Notes: generated by a model from the letters alone, not told the origin. 64,000 bases of DNA from Methylobacterium sp. AMS5 (GCF_001542815.1 NZ_CP006992.1:2733501-2797500); one strand, 5' to 3'; positions 35,026-45,806 are shown, counted from the first letter of the stretch. Numbers and translations are program-made.

Positions 35026-35877
35026 ATGAAGGTCCTGTCGATCCAGTCGCACGTCGCCTACGGCCATGTGGGCAATTCGTCCGCCGTGTTCCCGATGCAG
35101 CGGCTCGGGGTCGAGGTCTGGCCGGTGCACACGGTGCAGTTCTCCAACCACACCGGCTACGGGCAGTGGCGCGGGCGCGTCTTCGACGGGCCGGCGGTGG
35201 AGGAGGTGGTGCAGGGCGTGGCCGAGCGCGGCGCGCTCAAGGAATGCAACGCCGTGCTCTCCGGCTATATGGGCTCGGCCGATATCGGCACCGCGATCCT
35301 GCGGACGGTCGCCGCCGTGCGGGCGGCCAACCGCGAGGCGCTCTATTGCTGCGATCCGGTGATCGGCGACACCTACTCCGGCGTCTACGTCCGCCCCGGC
35401 ATCGCCGACTTCATGCGGTCGCAGGCCGTTCCGGCGGCCGACATCCTCACCCCGAACCAGTTCGAACTCGACCTCATCTCGGATGCGCCGAGCGACACGC
35501 TGGCGGCCGCCAAGGCGGCGGCCGCTTCGGTTCAGGCGCTCGGCCCGCGTGTCCTGCTCGTCACCTCGCTCGTCACGGCGGAGACGCCGCCGGACGCGAT
35601 CGACATGATGGCGGCCGAGGGCGGCTCGTTCTGGCGGGTGCGCACGCCCCGGCTCGACCTGAAAGCGGTCTCGGGCGCGGGCGATGCGGTCGCCGCGCTC
35701 TATCTCGTGCATTACCTGCGCACCGGCTCGGCGGCCCTGGCGCTCGGCATGGCGGCGGCCTCGATCCACGGCCTGCTGCGCCGGACCGCCGAGGCCGGTT
35801 CGGACGAGTTGCTGACCGTCGCCGCGCAGGAAGAATTCGTCGCGCCGAGCGCGGCCTTCCCTGTCGAGATCGTTTGA
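35026..35877 (+). CDS. pdxY: Pyridoxal kinase
   Basis: PdxY phosphorylates pyridoxal to pyridoxal 5'-phosphate with ATP, a vitamin B6 salvage reaction. The 283-residue protein starts MKVLSIQSHVAYGHVGNSS, then VQFSNHTGYGQWRG, LSGYMGSADIGTAIL, YCCDPVIGDTYSG, ILTPNQFELDLIS and the anion-hole/catalytic block VSGAGDAVAALYL with the base aspartate. It is 16 bases upstream of a PhzF-like gene and is likely co-transcribed with it. Confidence 0.94.
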   Translation: MKVLSIQSHVAYGHVGNSSAVFPMQRLGVEVWPVHTVQFSNHTGYGQWRGRVFDGPAVEEVVQGVAERGALKECNAVLSGYMGSADIGTAILRTVAAVRAANREALYCCDPVIGDTYSGVYVRPGIADFMRSQAVPAADILTPNQFELDLISDAPSDTLAAAKAAAASVQALGPRVLLVTSLVTAETPPDAIDMMAAEGGSFWRVRTPRLDLKAVSGAGDAVAALYLVHYLRTGSAALALGMAAASIHGLLRRTAEAGSDELLTVAAQEEFVAPSAAFPVEIV

Positions 35878-35893
35878 ACCTTCTCAAGGAGTC

Positions 35894-36826
35894 ATGATGC
35901 CGGACCGCCGCTTCGCCACCCTCGACGTGTTCACCGACGCGCCGCTGGCCGGAAACCCGCTCGCGGTGGTGCTCGACGCCGACGGGCTCAGCGCCGAGGC
36001 GATGCAGGTGATCGCCGGCGAGTTCAACCTGTCGGAGACGGTGTTCGTGCTGCCGCCGGCCGAGCCGCGCCACCGGGCCCGCCTGCGTATCTTCACACCG
36101 GCCCGTGAACTGCCCTTCGCCGGCCACCCGACGGTTGGAACGGCGGTGCTCCTCGCCCTCCGCGACCGGGCCGAGCGGCAGGCCGTGGCACAGGCGGATG
36201 CCGCCGCCTTCGGGCTCGAGGAAGAGATCGGCATCGTCTCCTGCGTCGTCGAGGCGGCGGAGGATGGCAGAAGCGGCCGTGCCCGCTTCAAGCTGCCGGT
36301 TCTGCCGACCTATCTCGGCGAGGCTCCGGCCAACGATGCCCTGGCCGCGGCCTTGGGGCTGAAGCCCGGCGATCTCGGCTTCAACCGCCATCAGCCAAGC
36401 CGGCACGGTGCCGGTCCCGCCTTCACCTTCGTGCCGGTCGCGTCCGGCGAGGCGCTGGCGCAGGCCCGGCTCGATCCCGCCCGGTTCGAGCGCCTGTTCC
36501 GACATGCCGAGCCGGACGCGCTCTACCTCTACGCCCTCGACGCGGAGGGCCTTGGGCAAAGCTACCAGGCACGGATGTTCGCGCCCCATTTCGGCATCAC
36601 GGAAGACCCGGCGACGGGCGGCGCTGCGGCGGCCTTCGCCGGCGTGCTGATGCAGTTCGAGCCGCTGGGCGAGGGCACCCACGACGTGGTGATCCGCCAG
36701 GGCGTCGCCATGGGGCGGCCGAGCACGATCGACCTTCAGGTCGTCATCGCGGAGGGCGCCCTGCGCTCCGTCGAGATCGGCGGGCAGGCCGTGGTGGTGA
36801 GCGAGGGCGTGCTGCGTGTCGATTGA
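35894..36826 (+). CDS. PhzF family isomerase-like protein
   Basis: A 310-residue protein of the PhzF/diaminopimelate-epimerase fold. RRFATLDVFTDAPLAGNPLAVVLDA holds the conserved N-terminal block, SETVFVL follows with the catalytic-type glutamate, then FTPARELPFAGHPTVGTA and the second-lobe ITEDPATGGAAAAFAG. PhzF makes phenazine precursors, but most relatives have unknown substrates; no other phenazine gene is here. An ATG at 35897 is an alternative start. Its stop overlaps the NUDIX gene by 11 bases. Confidence 0.9.
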   Translation: MMPDRRFATLDVFTDAPLAGNPLAVVLDADGLSAEAMQVIAGEFNLSETVFVLPPAEPRHRARLRIFTPARELPFAGHPTVGTAVLLALRDRAERQAVAQADAAAFGLEEEIGIVSCVVEAAEDGRSGRARFKLPVLPTYLGEAPANDALAAALGLKPGDLGFNRHQPSRHGAGPAFTFVPVASGEALAQARLDPARFERLFRHAEPDALYLYALDAEGLGQSYQARMFAPHFGITEDPATGGAAAAFAGVLMQFEPLGEGTHDVVIRQGVAMGRPSTIDLQVVIAEGALRSVEIGGQAVVVSEGVLRVD

Positions 36827-37547
36827 GATCGCGGGCGACGCCGCGCCCGGTTTCAGCCTCACGCCGCTGGAGCGGATCTCCGCGCGGCGCGTCGAGCACG
36901 ATTGGGCCTGGGCGCGGGACAACGCCGAGGCGATCGACCGCAACTGGGAGCGCCGCCGGGCGGAGACGCCGGGCCTTTTCGACGGGCCGGTCTACCTCGC
37001 TAGCGGCTGCACCCTCGCGGACGGGGCTTGCGAGGCGAGCCTGTTCGAGGTGCGCTACTCGCGCTTCCTCGCCTTCCGCGATGCGGGCGTGCCCGATGCG
37101 CTGGTGGCCAACGCCTTCGCGGCGATCGTCCCGCACAGCCATGACGGGGCGGTTCTCCTCGGCGTGATGGGCGCCCAGACCGCCAATGCCGGACAGATCT
37201 ACTTCCCCTGCGGCACGCCCGATCCCGGCGACCTGCGCGACGACGGCACGGTCGATCTCGCCGGCAGCGCCGCGCGCGAGCTTTTGGAGGAGACCGGCCT
37301 GACGCTTCCCGACGGGGCGGAGGAGGAATGGGTGCTCCTGCGCGGCGACGGCCAACTCGCCTTCCTGCGCCCGGTCCGCTTCGACTGCGCGGCCGAGACG
37401 CTGAAGGCTCGCATCGAATCGCATCGCGGCCACGAGGAGGAGCCGGAACTCGCTCGCAGCATCATTGCCCGCTCGCGCTCCGATATCGACGCCGCCCGGA
37501 TGCCGGGCTTCGTGCAGGCCTATCTCGCGAGCATCTTCCCGGCCTGA
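36816..37547 (+). CDS. NUDIX hydrolase
   Basis: A 243-residue protein starting with GTG inside the end of the PhzF gene. The first 100 residues are a domain of unknown role with a HDWAWARDNAEAIDRNW helix. The NUDIX fold follows, with AARELLEETGL matching the REUxEExGU core of the NUDIX box around residue 150. NUDIX enzymes hydrolyse nucleoside diphosphates linked to another group. The coupling with pdxY and PhzF may mean metabolite clean-up. The specific substrate is unknown. Confidence 0.85.
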   Translation: MSIEIAGDAAPGFSLTPLERISARRVEHDWAWARDNAEAIDRNWERRRAETPGLFDGPVYLASGCTLADGACEASLFEVRYSRFLAFRDAGVPDALVANAFAAIVPHSHDGAVLLGVMGAQTANAGQIYFPCGTPDPGDLRDDGTVDLAGSAARELLEETGLTLPDGAEEEWVLLRGDGQLAFLRPVRFDCAAETLKARIESHRGHEEEPELARSIIARSRSDIDAARMPGFVQAYLASIFPA

Positions 37548-37558
37548 ACGCCCGGCTT

Positions 37559-37885
37559 TTACCGGTAGCCGTAGCGTGCCTTGGCCGCCGCGAGCAGGCT
37601 CATCGCCTCGCCCTCGCGGCCGGCGGCGCAGGCGCCCGCCGCCTTGTCGAGGTCGGCGCTGAAGCGCGTGCCGACGGCCGCGGACAGATCACCGGTCTTC
37701 ACGTCGCCCGCGACGATGGCCTGCGTCCGAGCGATGGTCGGGCCGCACCCTGTGCCGGTCGGCAGGGTCGTGACAACCGGTGCTGCGGCCACGGCCGCGA
37801 CCGGAGGCGGCGCGCTCGACTGGCAGGCGCTCAAGGCGCAGCCGAGGACGAGGAGGGAGATGGCACGGGGAAGCGGCGCGGGCAC
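37559..37885 (-). CDS. Small outer-membrane-type lipoprotein
   Basis: A 108-residue protein from the GTG preceded by GGAGAGA at 7 bases. The signal peptide ISLLVLGCALSAC ends in the lipobox LSAC, so the mature protein would begin at a lipid-modified cysteine. The rest is alanine- and threonine-rich with two cysteines (GCGPT and GACAAG) that can pair, and ends in a helical LLAAAKARYGYR. Convergent with the NUDIX gene. No function known. Confidence 0.75.
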   Translation of the reverse strand: MPAPLPRAISLLVLGCALSACQSSAPPPVAAVAAAPVVTTLPTGTGCGPTIARTQAIVAGDVKTGDLSAAVGTRFSADLDKAAGACAAGREGEAMSLLAAAKARYGYR

Positions 37886-38087
37886 GACGGGTCTCTCCGG
37901 TTGCGAGAGGAGGTTCGCTGCAGCCAAGCTTGGCCGCCGGTTTGTGCCCTCCGCGCGTGGGCCGGTCAATCGTTGGAGAGACGCGGCACAGGCATGTGCT
38001 TGTCACGATCCCCGCCAATCGGTACATACCGCCACCCTGGTCTCGTAACGGTGTTCCGGCGAGTCAGCCTCTTGAGGAGAATCGAGC
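37886..38087. other. Promoter region of the leuA leader
   Basis: Part of a gap of about 420 bases before leuA. No gene is seen here; transcription of the leader peptide and leuA must begin in it. Confidence 0.5.
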
Positions 38088-38189
38088 GTGGCCCCTGGCC
38101 GCCCTGCGCAGACGAACGATGGCGCCGCTCTCGCGGCCGCTTCGTCGTGCGCGCTCATTCTCGCAGGCCTGCTTCTTAGCCGCCCCTGA
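38088..38189 (+). CDS. leuL: leuA leader peptide (branched-chain attenuation)
   Basis: A 33-residue peptide starting with GTG and preceded by the strong site TTGAGGAG at 8 bases. Its C-terminal half contains Leu-Ile-Leu (CTC ATT CTC) and then Leu-Leu-Leu (CTG CTT CTT) before SRP and a stop, i.e. six branched-chain codons close together. It lies 116 bases upstream of leuA. The layout is that of classical transcription attenuation, where ribosome stalling at these codons when leucine is scarce sets the fold of the downstream RNA. Comparative work has predicted leuA attenuators in alphaproteobacteria. The gene symbol follows that convention. Confidence 0.65.
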   Translation: MAPGRPAQTNDGAALAAASSCALILAGLLLSRP

Positions 38190-38257
38190 GGGCCGTCCGG
38201 GCGCGATCGCCTGGGCTCTCAGGGGATGCCCATCGACCGGAAGACAGGCTTTTCCGG
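38168..38257 (+). promoter_or_regulatory. Candidate attenuator RNA between the leader peptide and leuA
   Basis: Two stems can form: CCCCTGAG (38183-38190, over the leader stop) with CTCAGGGG (38218-38225), and CCGGAA with TTCCGG (38237-38257) around a loop that ends in four T. A competing pair is GCCTGCTTCTT (38168-38178, the Leu codons) with AAGACAGGC (38241-38249). Whether a stalled ribosome switches these is inference; the T run is short. Confidence 0.45.
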
Positions 38258-38305
38258 CGCCGCTCCCAGAGTGTCGAGCGCGCCGGCTGCGAGGAACGAA
38301 GACCC

Positions 38306-39868
<1,563 letters not shown>

Positions 39869-39890
39869 CCAGCGCTCGTCCCCTCCGATC

Positions 39891-40003
39891 CCCTCATCCT
39901 GAAGCGGCCGCCTTGGCGGGCCTCGAAGGAGGGCTCCAGGGATGGCGAGACTTCTGGAGGCCTCCTTCGAGGCTCCGCTTCGCTTCGCACCTCAGGCTGA
40001 GGG
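39891..40003. repeat. Inverted pair of a short dispersed repeat (CCTCA-CCTGAG family)
   Basis: The left arm (39891-39932) and the right arm (39961-40003, opposite strand) share their ends CCCTCA-N-CCTGA and GCCTCGAAGGAGG. They bracket 28 bases between leuA and ilvD. A relative lies at 50414-50458. Similar elements are common in Methylobacterium and Bradyrhizobium intergenic DNA. Confidence 0.7.
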
Positions 40004-40060
40004 CGCGTTCTGGAAGATCGGCCTTGCGGCCGATCCGGCTCGAAAAGTCGATCAGCAAAA

Positions 40061-41896
40061 ATGCCCGCTTACCGCTCCCGCACCACCACCCATGGCCGCA
40101 ACATGGCCGGCGCCCGCGGCCTGTGGCGCGCCACCGGCATGAAGGATTCGGATTTCGGCAAGCCGATCATCGCGGTGGTGAACTCGTTCACGCAGTTCGT
40201 GCCCGGCCACGTCCACCTGAAGGATCTCGGCCAGCTCGTGGCCCGCGAGATCGAGCAGGCGGGCGGTGTGGCCAAGGAGTTCAACACCATCGCGGTCGAT
40301 GACGGCATCGCCATGGGCCATGACGGGATGCTCTACTCGCTCCCGTCCCGCGAGCTGATCGCCGATAGCGTCGAGTACATGGTCAACGCGCATTGCGCCG
40401 ACGCCATGGTCTGCATCTCGAATTGCGACAAGATCACCCCCGGCATGCTGATGGCGGCGCTGCGCCTCAACATCCCGGCGGTGTTCGTCTCCGGCGGCCC
40501 GATGGAGGCCGGCAAGGTGGTGATGAACGGCGTCACCCGTAAGTTCGACCTCGTCGATGCCATGGTGGCCGCAGCCGACGACCGGGTGTCGGACGAGGAT
40601 GTCGCCGTCATCGAGCGCTCGGCCTGCCCGACCTGCGGTTCGTGTTCGGGCATGTTCACGGCCAATTCCATGAACTGCCTGACCGAGGCGCTCGGCCTGT
40701 CGTTGCCCGGAAACGGCTCGACGCTGGCGACGCATGCCGACCGCAAGCGCCTGTTCGTCGAGGCCGGCCACCTCATCGTCGATCTGGCCCGCCGCCACTA
40801 CGAGCAGGACGACGCCAGCGTTCTGCCGCGCTCCATCGCGACGATGGCCGCCTTCGAGAACGCGATGACCCTCGACATCGCCATGGGCGGCTCGACCAAC
40901 ACGGTGTTGCACCTGCTCGCCGCCGCGCATGAGGGCGAGGTGCCCTTCACCATGGCCGATATCGACCGGCTTTCGCGCCGGGTGCCGGTTCTGTGCAAGG
41001 TCGCCCCGGCGGTCGCGAACGTCCACATGGAGGATGTGCACCGGGCTGGCGGCATCATGGGCATCCTGGGCGAACTCGACCGCGCCGGCCTGATCGACCG
41101 GTCCGTCGGCAATGTCGGCTCGGGCACGCTGGGCGCCGCGCTCGACCGCTGGGACGTCACGAAGACTCAGAGCGAGTCGGTCCAGACCTTTTTCCGCGCC
41201 GCGCCCGGCGGCGTGCCGACCCAGGTCGCCTTCAGCCAGGCCTCGCGCTGGGACGAACTCGACCTCGACCGCGAGGCCGGCGTCATCCGCGCGGCCGAGC
41301 ACGCCTACTCGAAGGATGGCGGGCTGGCCGTGCTCTACGGCAACCTCGCGGAAGACGGCTGCATCGTGAAGACGGCCGGCGTCGATGCCTCGATCCTGAC
41401 CTTCACCGGCACCGCCCACGTCTTCGAGAGCCAGGATGCGTCGGTGGATGCCATTCTCAAAGGCCGGGTGACGGCCGGCGAGGTGGTGCTGATCCGCTAC
41501 GAGGGCCCCCGCGGCGGCCCCGGCATGCAGGAGATGCTCTATCCCACGAGCTACCTGAAATCGAAGGGCCTCGGCAAAGCCTGCGCGCTCGTCACCGACG
41601 GCCGATTCTCCGGCGGCTCCTCCGGCCTGTCCATTGGCCACGTCTCGCCGGAAGCCGCCGAGGGCGGTCTGATCGGCCTCGTCGAGCAGGGTGACCGGAT
41701 CGAGATCGACATCCCGAACCGGCGCATCCACCTCGCGGTGGACGAGGCCGTGCTGGCCGAGCGCCGCGCCGCCCGCGACGCGGAAGGCTGGCGTCCGGCC
41801 ACGCCCCGCAAGCGCAAGGTCAGCGCGGCGTTGCGCGCCTACGCCATGCTCGCCACCAGCGCCGCCAAGGGGGCGGTGAGAAGGATTGAGGAATAG
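40061..41896 (+). CDS. ilvD: Dihydroxy-acid dehydratase
   Basis: IlvD dehydrates dihydroxy-isovalerate and dihydroxy-methylvalerate, giving the keto acids for valine, leucine and isoleucine. The 611-residue protein carries the family blocks: [60 protein letters not shown], the cluster-binding [18 protein letters not shown], and [20 protein letters not shown]. It is downstream of leuA but separated by a repeat of about 110 bases, so it may have its own promoter. Together leuA and ilvD form a branched-chain locus. Confidence 0.97.
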   Translation: MPAYRSRTTTHGRNMAGARGLWRATGMKDSDFGKPIIAVVNSFTQFVPGHVHLKDLGQLVAREIEQAGGVAKEFNTIAVDDGIAMGHDGMLYSLPSRELIADSVEYMVNAHCADAMVCISNCDKITPGMLMAALRLNIPAVFVSGGPMEAGKVVMNGVTRKFDLVDAMVAAADDRVSDEDVAVIERSACPTCGSCSGMFTANSMNCLTEALGLSLPGNGSTLATHADRKRLFVEAGHLIVDLARRHYEQDDASVLPRSIATMAAFENAMTLDIAMGGSTNTVLHLLAAAHEGEVPFTMADIDRLSRRVPVLCKVAPAVANVHMEDVHRAGGIMGILGELDRAGLIDRSVGNVGSGTLGAALDRWDVTKTQSESVQTFFRAAPGGVPTQVAFSQASRWDELDLDREAGVIRAAEHAYSKDGGLAVLYGNLAEDGCIVKTAGVDASILTFTGTAHVFESQDASVDAILKGRVTAGEVVLIRYEGPRGGPGMQEMLYPTSYLKSKGLGKACALVTDGRFSGGSSGLSIGHVSPEAAEGGLIGLVEQGDRIEIDIPNRRIHLAVDEAVLAERRAARDAEGWRPATPRKRKVSAALRAYAMLATSAAKGAVRRIEE

Positions 41897-41958
41897 GGCG
41901 CCCTCCAAACAGGCCGTCATCGCCACCGCGTTTCGGCCGGTCGACTGAATGTACCCAA

Positions 41959-42258
41959 ATGAACTCTGAACACTACGGACTTCGCGTGGATGGCAAATGC
42001 ATTGTCATCGCTATAACAAGCGAGAGTACCTTGCAGAGGATTTTTGCTAATTTCATCGAAGTCGGTGCTATCGAACTCGGTCCGTCAGCTTGGCTTATCG
42101 ATGACTCTATTCCGATTGAGAAGTTACATGCTGTGATTGGCGATCTGAGTGACGGTGAGATGGTGTACCATTTTGCGAGCGGCTCGGATCGAATGAGGAG
42201 TGGCTTCTTTGTTTCTAAGAAATCAGAGGGCGACAACATTATTAAATCTTCCAATTAG
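41959..42258 (+). CDS. Hypothetical protein of low-GC composition
   Basis: A 99-residue protein, MNSEHYGLRVDGKCIVIAITS at the start and a lysine-rich end (SKKSEGDNIIKSSN). Its strand-helix-strand order (STLQRIFANFIEVGAIEL, SAWLIDDSIPIEKLHAVI, GEMVYHFASGSD) could be a ferredoxin-like fold, as in small regulatory or Cas2/SinR-like proteins. That is only a guess from secondary structure. GC content is far below the neighbours, a sign of recent acquisition. Confidence 0.55.
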   Translation: MNSEHYGLRVDGKCIVIAITSESTLQRIFANFIEVGAIELGPSAWLIDDSIPIEKLHAVIGDLSDGEMVYHFASGSDRMRSGFFVSKKSEGDNIIKSSN

Positions 42259-42556
42259 ATTTACTGAATCGGGTACACTTTATACGTAGTGGAGTTCAGT
42301 TAATGATAAATACTTTCTGGGTCGAAACTTGCCTTGCCTCGACGATTTAAAAAGCTGATTCGCGGTGCAGAAATGCCAAGTAATTTAGCCCCGTGAAACG
42401 TTGTGACATGCTTCGAGGCTCGCATCTCGCAAGCGCTTCCGCATGAGGTGATGTGGTCGGCCGCAAAGCGTTTGCGGTCTCCCCTCGCGCATCGGGCACG
42501 GATCGCGCATAGACGCGTTCTCAGACGGAGCTTCGCTCCGGACGGGACCATCGCCT
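42259..42556. other. AT-richer intergenic region before dgcN, with a palindrome
   Basis: No gene is seen in these 298 bases. A perfect 7-3-7 palindrome, CCGCAAA-GCG-TTTGCGG, is at 42461-42477 and a small hairpin GGAGC-TTC-GCTCC lies about 20 bases before the dgcN start. Either could regulate dgcN. Confidence 0.5.
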
Positions 42557-43567
42557 ATGCAAATCGCCACGCCCTACCTGATGTTTCTCGGCGACGTGCC
42601 GGACCGGCTCGCCGCCAAGACCGCCTACGGCATCAATGACTGGCGCCCCGAATGGTGCGTCGGCCAGCTTCGGATGGACGGCTGTGCCGCCGATCTCGGC
42701 ATCCCCGACCTGACGCTGGAGGAGGCCGTCGCCAAGGGCTGCAAGACCATGGTCGTCGGCGTCGTCAATGCCGGTGGCGTGCTGCCCGACCACTGGGTCG
42801 CGGAGATCGTCGCGGCGCTCGATGCCGGGCTCGACGTGGCGAGCGGGCTGCACGTCCGGCTCGGATCGATCCCGCAGATCGCCGAGGCGGCCAAGCGCAG
42901 CGGGCGCGCCCTGCATGACGTCCGCCACACCACCGAGACCTTCCCTACCGGTAAGGGCACCAAGCGTCCGGGCCGGCGGCTCCTCACCGTCGGCACTGAT
43001 TGCTCCGTCGGCAAGAAGTACACCGCGCTTGCCCTCGAACGCGGCATGCGCGCGCGTGGCTTCGATGCCGATTTTCGCGCCACGGGTCAGACCGGCGTCT
43101 TCATCTCCGGCCGAGGCGCGGCCATCGACGCAGTGGCGGCCGATTTCATCTCCGGTGCCGTCGAGTGGGTCTCCCCGGCGGCCGAGCCGAATCACTGGGA
43201 TCTGATCGAGGGGCAAGGCTCACTGTTCCACCCCTCCTTTGCCGGCGTCAGCCTCGGCCTGCTGCACGGTGCGCAGGCCGACGCCTTCGTGATCTGCCAC
43301 GAGCCGACCCGCACCCGCATGCGCGGCGTCGAGGCGAGCCTGCCGACGATCCAGGACATCATCGACCTGACCATCCGCTGCGGCTCGCTCACCAATCCGG
43401 GCATTCGCCCGGTCGGCATCGCCGTGAACACGCAGGCCCTGGCCGAGTCGCAGGCGCGCGCGCTGCTGAGCGAGGCGGAAGCCGTCAACGGCCTGCCCGC
43501 CACCGATCCCGTGCGCTTCGGCGTCGAAGGGATCGTGGACCGGATCGCCGCCGAGTTTCCGGCCTGA
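42557..43567 (+). CDS. dgcN: DUF1611 family N-acyltransferase, DgcN-like
   Basis: A 336-residue protein of the DUF1611 family. TPYLMFLGDVPDRLAAKTAYGI-like N-terminal residues are followed by a Rossmann-like first domain. The second domain has a P-loop-like LLTVGTDCSVGKKYTALALE, then FRATGQTGVFISGRG and GQGSLFHPSFAGVSLG. Work on marine bacteria described DgcN as an acetyltransferase acting on D-glutamate, with DgcA as the partner racemase. The adjacent dgcA-like gene (13 bases downstream) supports the same pair here. The substrate is transferred by analogy. Confidence 0.8.
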   Translation: MQIATPYLMFLGDVPDRLAAKTAYGINDWRPEWCVGQLRMDGCAADLGIPDLTLEEAVAKGCKTMVVGVVNAGGVLPDHWVAEIVAALDAGLDVASGLHVRLGSIPQIAEAAKRSGRALHDVRHTTETFPTGKGTKRPGRRLLTVGTDCSVGKKYTALALERGMRARGFDADFRATGQTGVFISGRGAAIDAVAADFISGAVEWVSPAAEPNHWDLIEGQGSLFHPSFAGVSLGLLHGAQADAFVICHEPTRTRMRGVEASLPTIQDIIDLTIRCGSLTNPGIRPVGIAVNTQALAESQARALLSEAEAVNGLPATDPVRFGVEGIVDRIAAEFPA

Positions 43568-43580
43568 GGGAGAACAGTCG

Positions 43581-44561
43581 ATGCCGCGTCTGACCGTTGC
43601 CGTCGAGCGTTTCCCCATCGCCGGATCGTTCACGATCTCCCGCGGCAGCCGCACCGAGGCGGTTGTCGTCGTCGCGACCGTCGAGGATGGTCCGTTTCGC
43701 GGCCGGGGCGAGTGCGTACCCTATGCCCGCTACGGCGAGACGGTGGAGAATGTCGCCGCCTTCCTTGCTGAGCAGGCGGCATGGATCGCCGACGGGGGAG
43801 GGCGGTTCGACCTCGCCGGGCGGATGAAGCCGGGTGCTGCCCGCAACGCCCTCGACTGTGCCCTGTGGGATTTCGAAGCGAAGCGCACCGGCAGGCCCGC
43901 TTACGAACTCGCGGGGGTTGCCGCACCGGAGCCGGTCACCACCGCCTATACGCTGAGTCTCGGCGATCCGGAGGCGATGGAGGAAGCGGCCCGCGCGGCG
44001 GCGCACCGGCCGCTGCTGAAGGTGAAGCTCGGCGGCGAGGGCGACCCCGAGCGGATCGCTGCCGTGCGCCGCGGCGCGCCGGATTCACGCCTCATCGTCG
44101 ATGCCAACGAGGCTTGGCGTTCGGAGACGATCCGCGACAACCTCGCGGCCTGCGCAGCAGCGGGTGTCGGCCTGATCGAGCAGCCCCTGCCGGCGAGCGA
44201 GGACGGGTTGCTCGCCGAGATCGACCGCACGATTCCGATCTGCGCCGATGAGAGCCTGCACGACCGCGCCGGGCTCGACGCGCTGGCCAAGCGCTACGAC
44301 GCGATCAACATCAAGCTCGACAAGGCGGGCGGCCTCACGGAAGCGCTGAAGCTCGCCCATGAGGCGCGGGCGCGCGGCTTCGAGATCATGGTCGGCTGCA
44401 TGGTCGGCTCGTCGCTCGCCATGGCGCCGGCCCTGCTGCTTGCCCACCACGCGGCCTACGTCGATCTCGACGGGCCGCTGCTGCTCGCCCAGGACCGTGT
44501 GCCGGCCATGCGCTACGAGGGCAGCACGGTCTATCCGCCGCCGCCCGAGCTGTGGGGTTGA
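43581..44561 (+). CDS. dgcA: Enolase-superfamily racemase/epimerase, DgcA-like
   Basis: A 326-residue enzyme of the muconate-lactonising subgroup of the enolase superfamily. The first lid domain (ISRGSRTEAVVVVATVEDG) precedes a barrel with the catalytic K-x-K in LLKVKLGGEGDPER, metal ligands in LIVDANEAW, IEQPLP and CADESLH, and the opposite lysine in INIKLDKAGG. These match dipeptide epimerases and N-acyl-amino-acid racemases. Next to dgcN it most likely racemises N-acetyl-D-glutamate; L-Ala-D/L-Glu epimerase is the alternative. Confidence 0.88.
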   Translation: MPRLTVAVERFPIAGSFTISRGSRTEAVVVVATVEDGPFRGRGECVPYARYGETVENVAAFLAEQAAWIADGGGRFDLAGRMKPGAARNALDCALWDFEAKRTGRPAYELAGVAAPEPVTTAYTLSLGDPEAMEEAARAAAHRPLLKVKLGGEGDPERIAAVRRGAPDSRLIVDANEAWRSETIRDNLAACAAAGVGLIEQPLPASEDGLLAEIDRTIPICADESLHDRAGLDALAKRYDAINIKLDKAGGLTEALKLAHEARARGFEIMVGCMVGSSLAMAPALLLAHHAAYVDLDGPLLLAQDRVPAMRYEGSTVYPPPPELWG

Positions 44562-44570
44562 GCGCCGTCC

Positions 44571-45689
44571 CTACTGCACCGAGCGGATCGCCAGCGACGG
44601 CACCACGTCCTCGCCGAGACGCAGGCGGGCGTCGAGGATGGGTGCGGCCGGCTCCTCGGCCTGCTGCTGCGCGAGGTCGGCGATGGCCTGATACTGGCTC
44701 AGGCGCCGGTCGATCATGCCGTCGAGCTTCTCGTGGACTTCGGCCACGGTCAGGCTGCGGCGCTTGGCACCGTCCTTGGCGGTGAAGATGGCGCGGTTGG
44801 CACGCGCGGCCCGGCCGAAGGCGGCCTTGGCGACCTTGTCCGGATCCTCGGCGCTGAGTGACAGGAACTTGCCGGCGCTCGCGGTGCCGAGGAAATGCGC
44901 GAGGTAGAGTTCGGTGGTCTTCAACTCACGGCCGATCCGCGCCTCGATCCGGCTGCGGTCCCGCTTGATCAGCTCGCCGGCCATCAGGCCGGAGATGTAG
45001 GGGTCGTTGCGCAGGTCGAGCACCCGCTTGCGCGTCGCCGCGTCGGCGATGGTGATGCCGGCGCCGTGACCCTTCACCGCGGCGGCGTCATCGGCCATCC
45101 CGTGCTTAGCGCCGTACTGGCGGATCATCTCCAGCCAAGTGCCGGTGACGAACTGGAACAGACCCTGCGCCGAGGAAGCGGAGGACTTCACGCCGGTATC
45201 GAAGCTCGATTCCTTGTCGGCGAGCGCCATCATGTAGACGGGATCGACGCCGGTCACCTCGGACGCCTTCAGGATCGTCTCCACCAGCGGACGCGGCACG
45301 CTCATCTCGCCGAAGCGGAGGATTTCGTCGTCGGTGTCCGAACGGAGATTGGCCAGCGACGCCTGCATGCGTTCGATCGAGGCAGTCAGCCCGCCATCTT
45401 GGCCGAGCAGCGCGGTGCCGCCCCATTCCGCCTCGGCCCCGGCCGGGCGGAGATCGGCCCGCACCATCATCGGGATCGTTATCGAAACATGTGCGTTCTC
45501 GTAGGCGGACACGTCCTGCGGCCCGGCCAGCAGCAGGGTCACGCTGGCGGCCAGTGCGGTAAGGCTGCGCACCAGCGGCGAACGAACGCGCGACGGCTGC
45601 GAAGCAGCACCGTTGCCGGCATTCGACCCGCAAGGCACGAGTCGGCTTACGTCGTCGGCGCAGCGCGCCGGCTCCGGGTAAACCCCCAT
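44571..45689 (-). CDS. Lytic transglycosylase (SLT domain)
   Basis: A 372-residue exported murein hydrolase. The start is the ATG after GGAAG; a long charged N-terminal stretch precedes the signal hydrophobic core (SLTALAASVTLLLAG). The SLT domain starts near residue 140: VDPVYMMALADKESSFDTGV with the catalytic Glu in KESSFD, then SSAQGLFQFVTGTWLEMI and ELYLAHFLGTASAGKFL. The C-terminal 80 residues are helical and basic. It ends 9 bases from the convergent dgcA. A CtrA-type site lies upstream. Confidence 0.9.
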   Translation of the reverse strand: MGVYPEPARCADDVSRLVPCGSNAGNGAASQPSRVRSPLVRSLTALAASVTLLLAGPQDVSAYENAHVSITIPMMVRADLRPAGAEAEWGGTALLGQDGGLTASIERMQASLANLRSDTDDEILRFGEMSVPRPLVETILKASEVTGVDPVYMMALADKESSFDTGVKSSASSAQGLFQFVTGTWLEMIRQYGAKHGMADDAAAVKGHGAGITIADAATRKRVLDLRNDPYISGLMAGELIKRDRSRIEARIGRELKTTELYLAHFLGTASAGKFLSLSAEDPDKVAKAAFGRAARANRAIFTAKDGAKRRSLTVAEVHEKLDGMIDRRLSQYQAIADLAQQQAEEPAAPILDARLRLGEDVVPSLAIRSVQ

Positions 45690-45806
45690 CGGTCTTCCTT
45701 GTTGGTGCCTCGGCGTTCTTTTGTGCCGGGCTTCGTTTGACCGGCGGAGGTTTCGCCGCCGGGTGTGACCACAATGGGACCACCCCGTGATCCAAACGTG
45801 ATCCCG

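Noticed and set aside
35894..36826. Phenazine biosynthesis
   Set aside because: PhzF alone is not evidence; the other phz genes are missing and PhzF-fold proteins are widespread.
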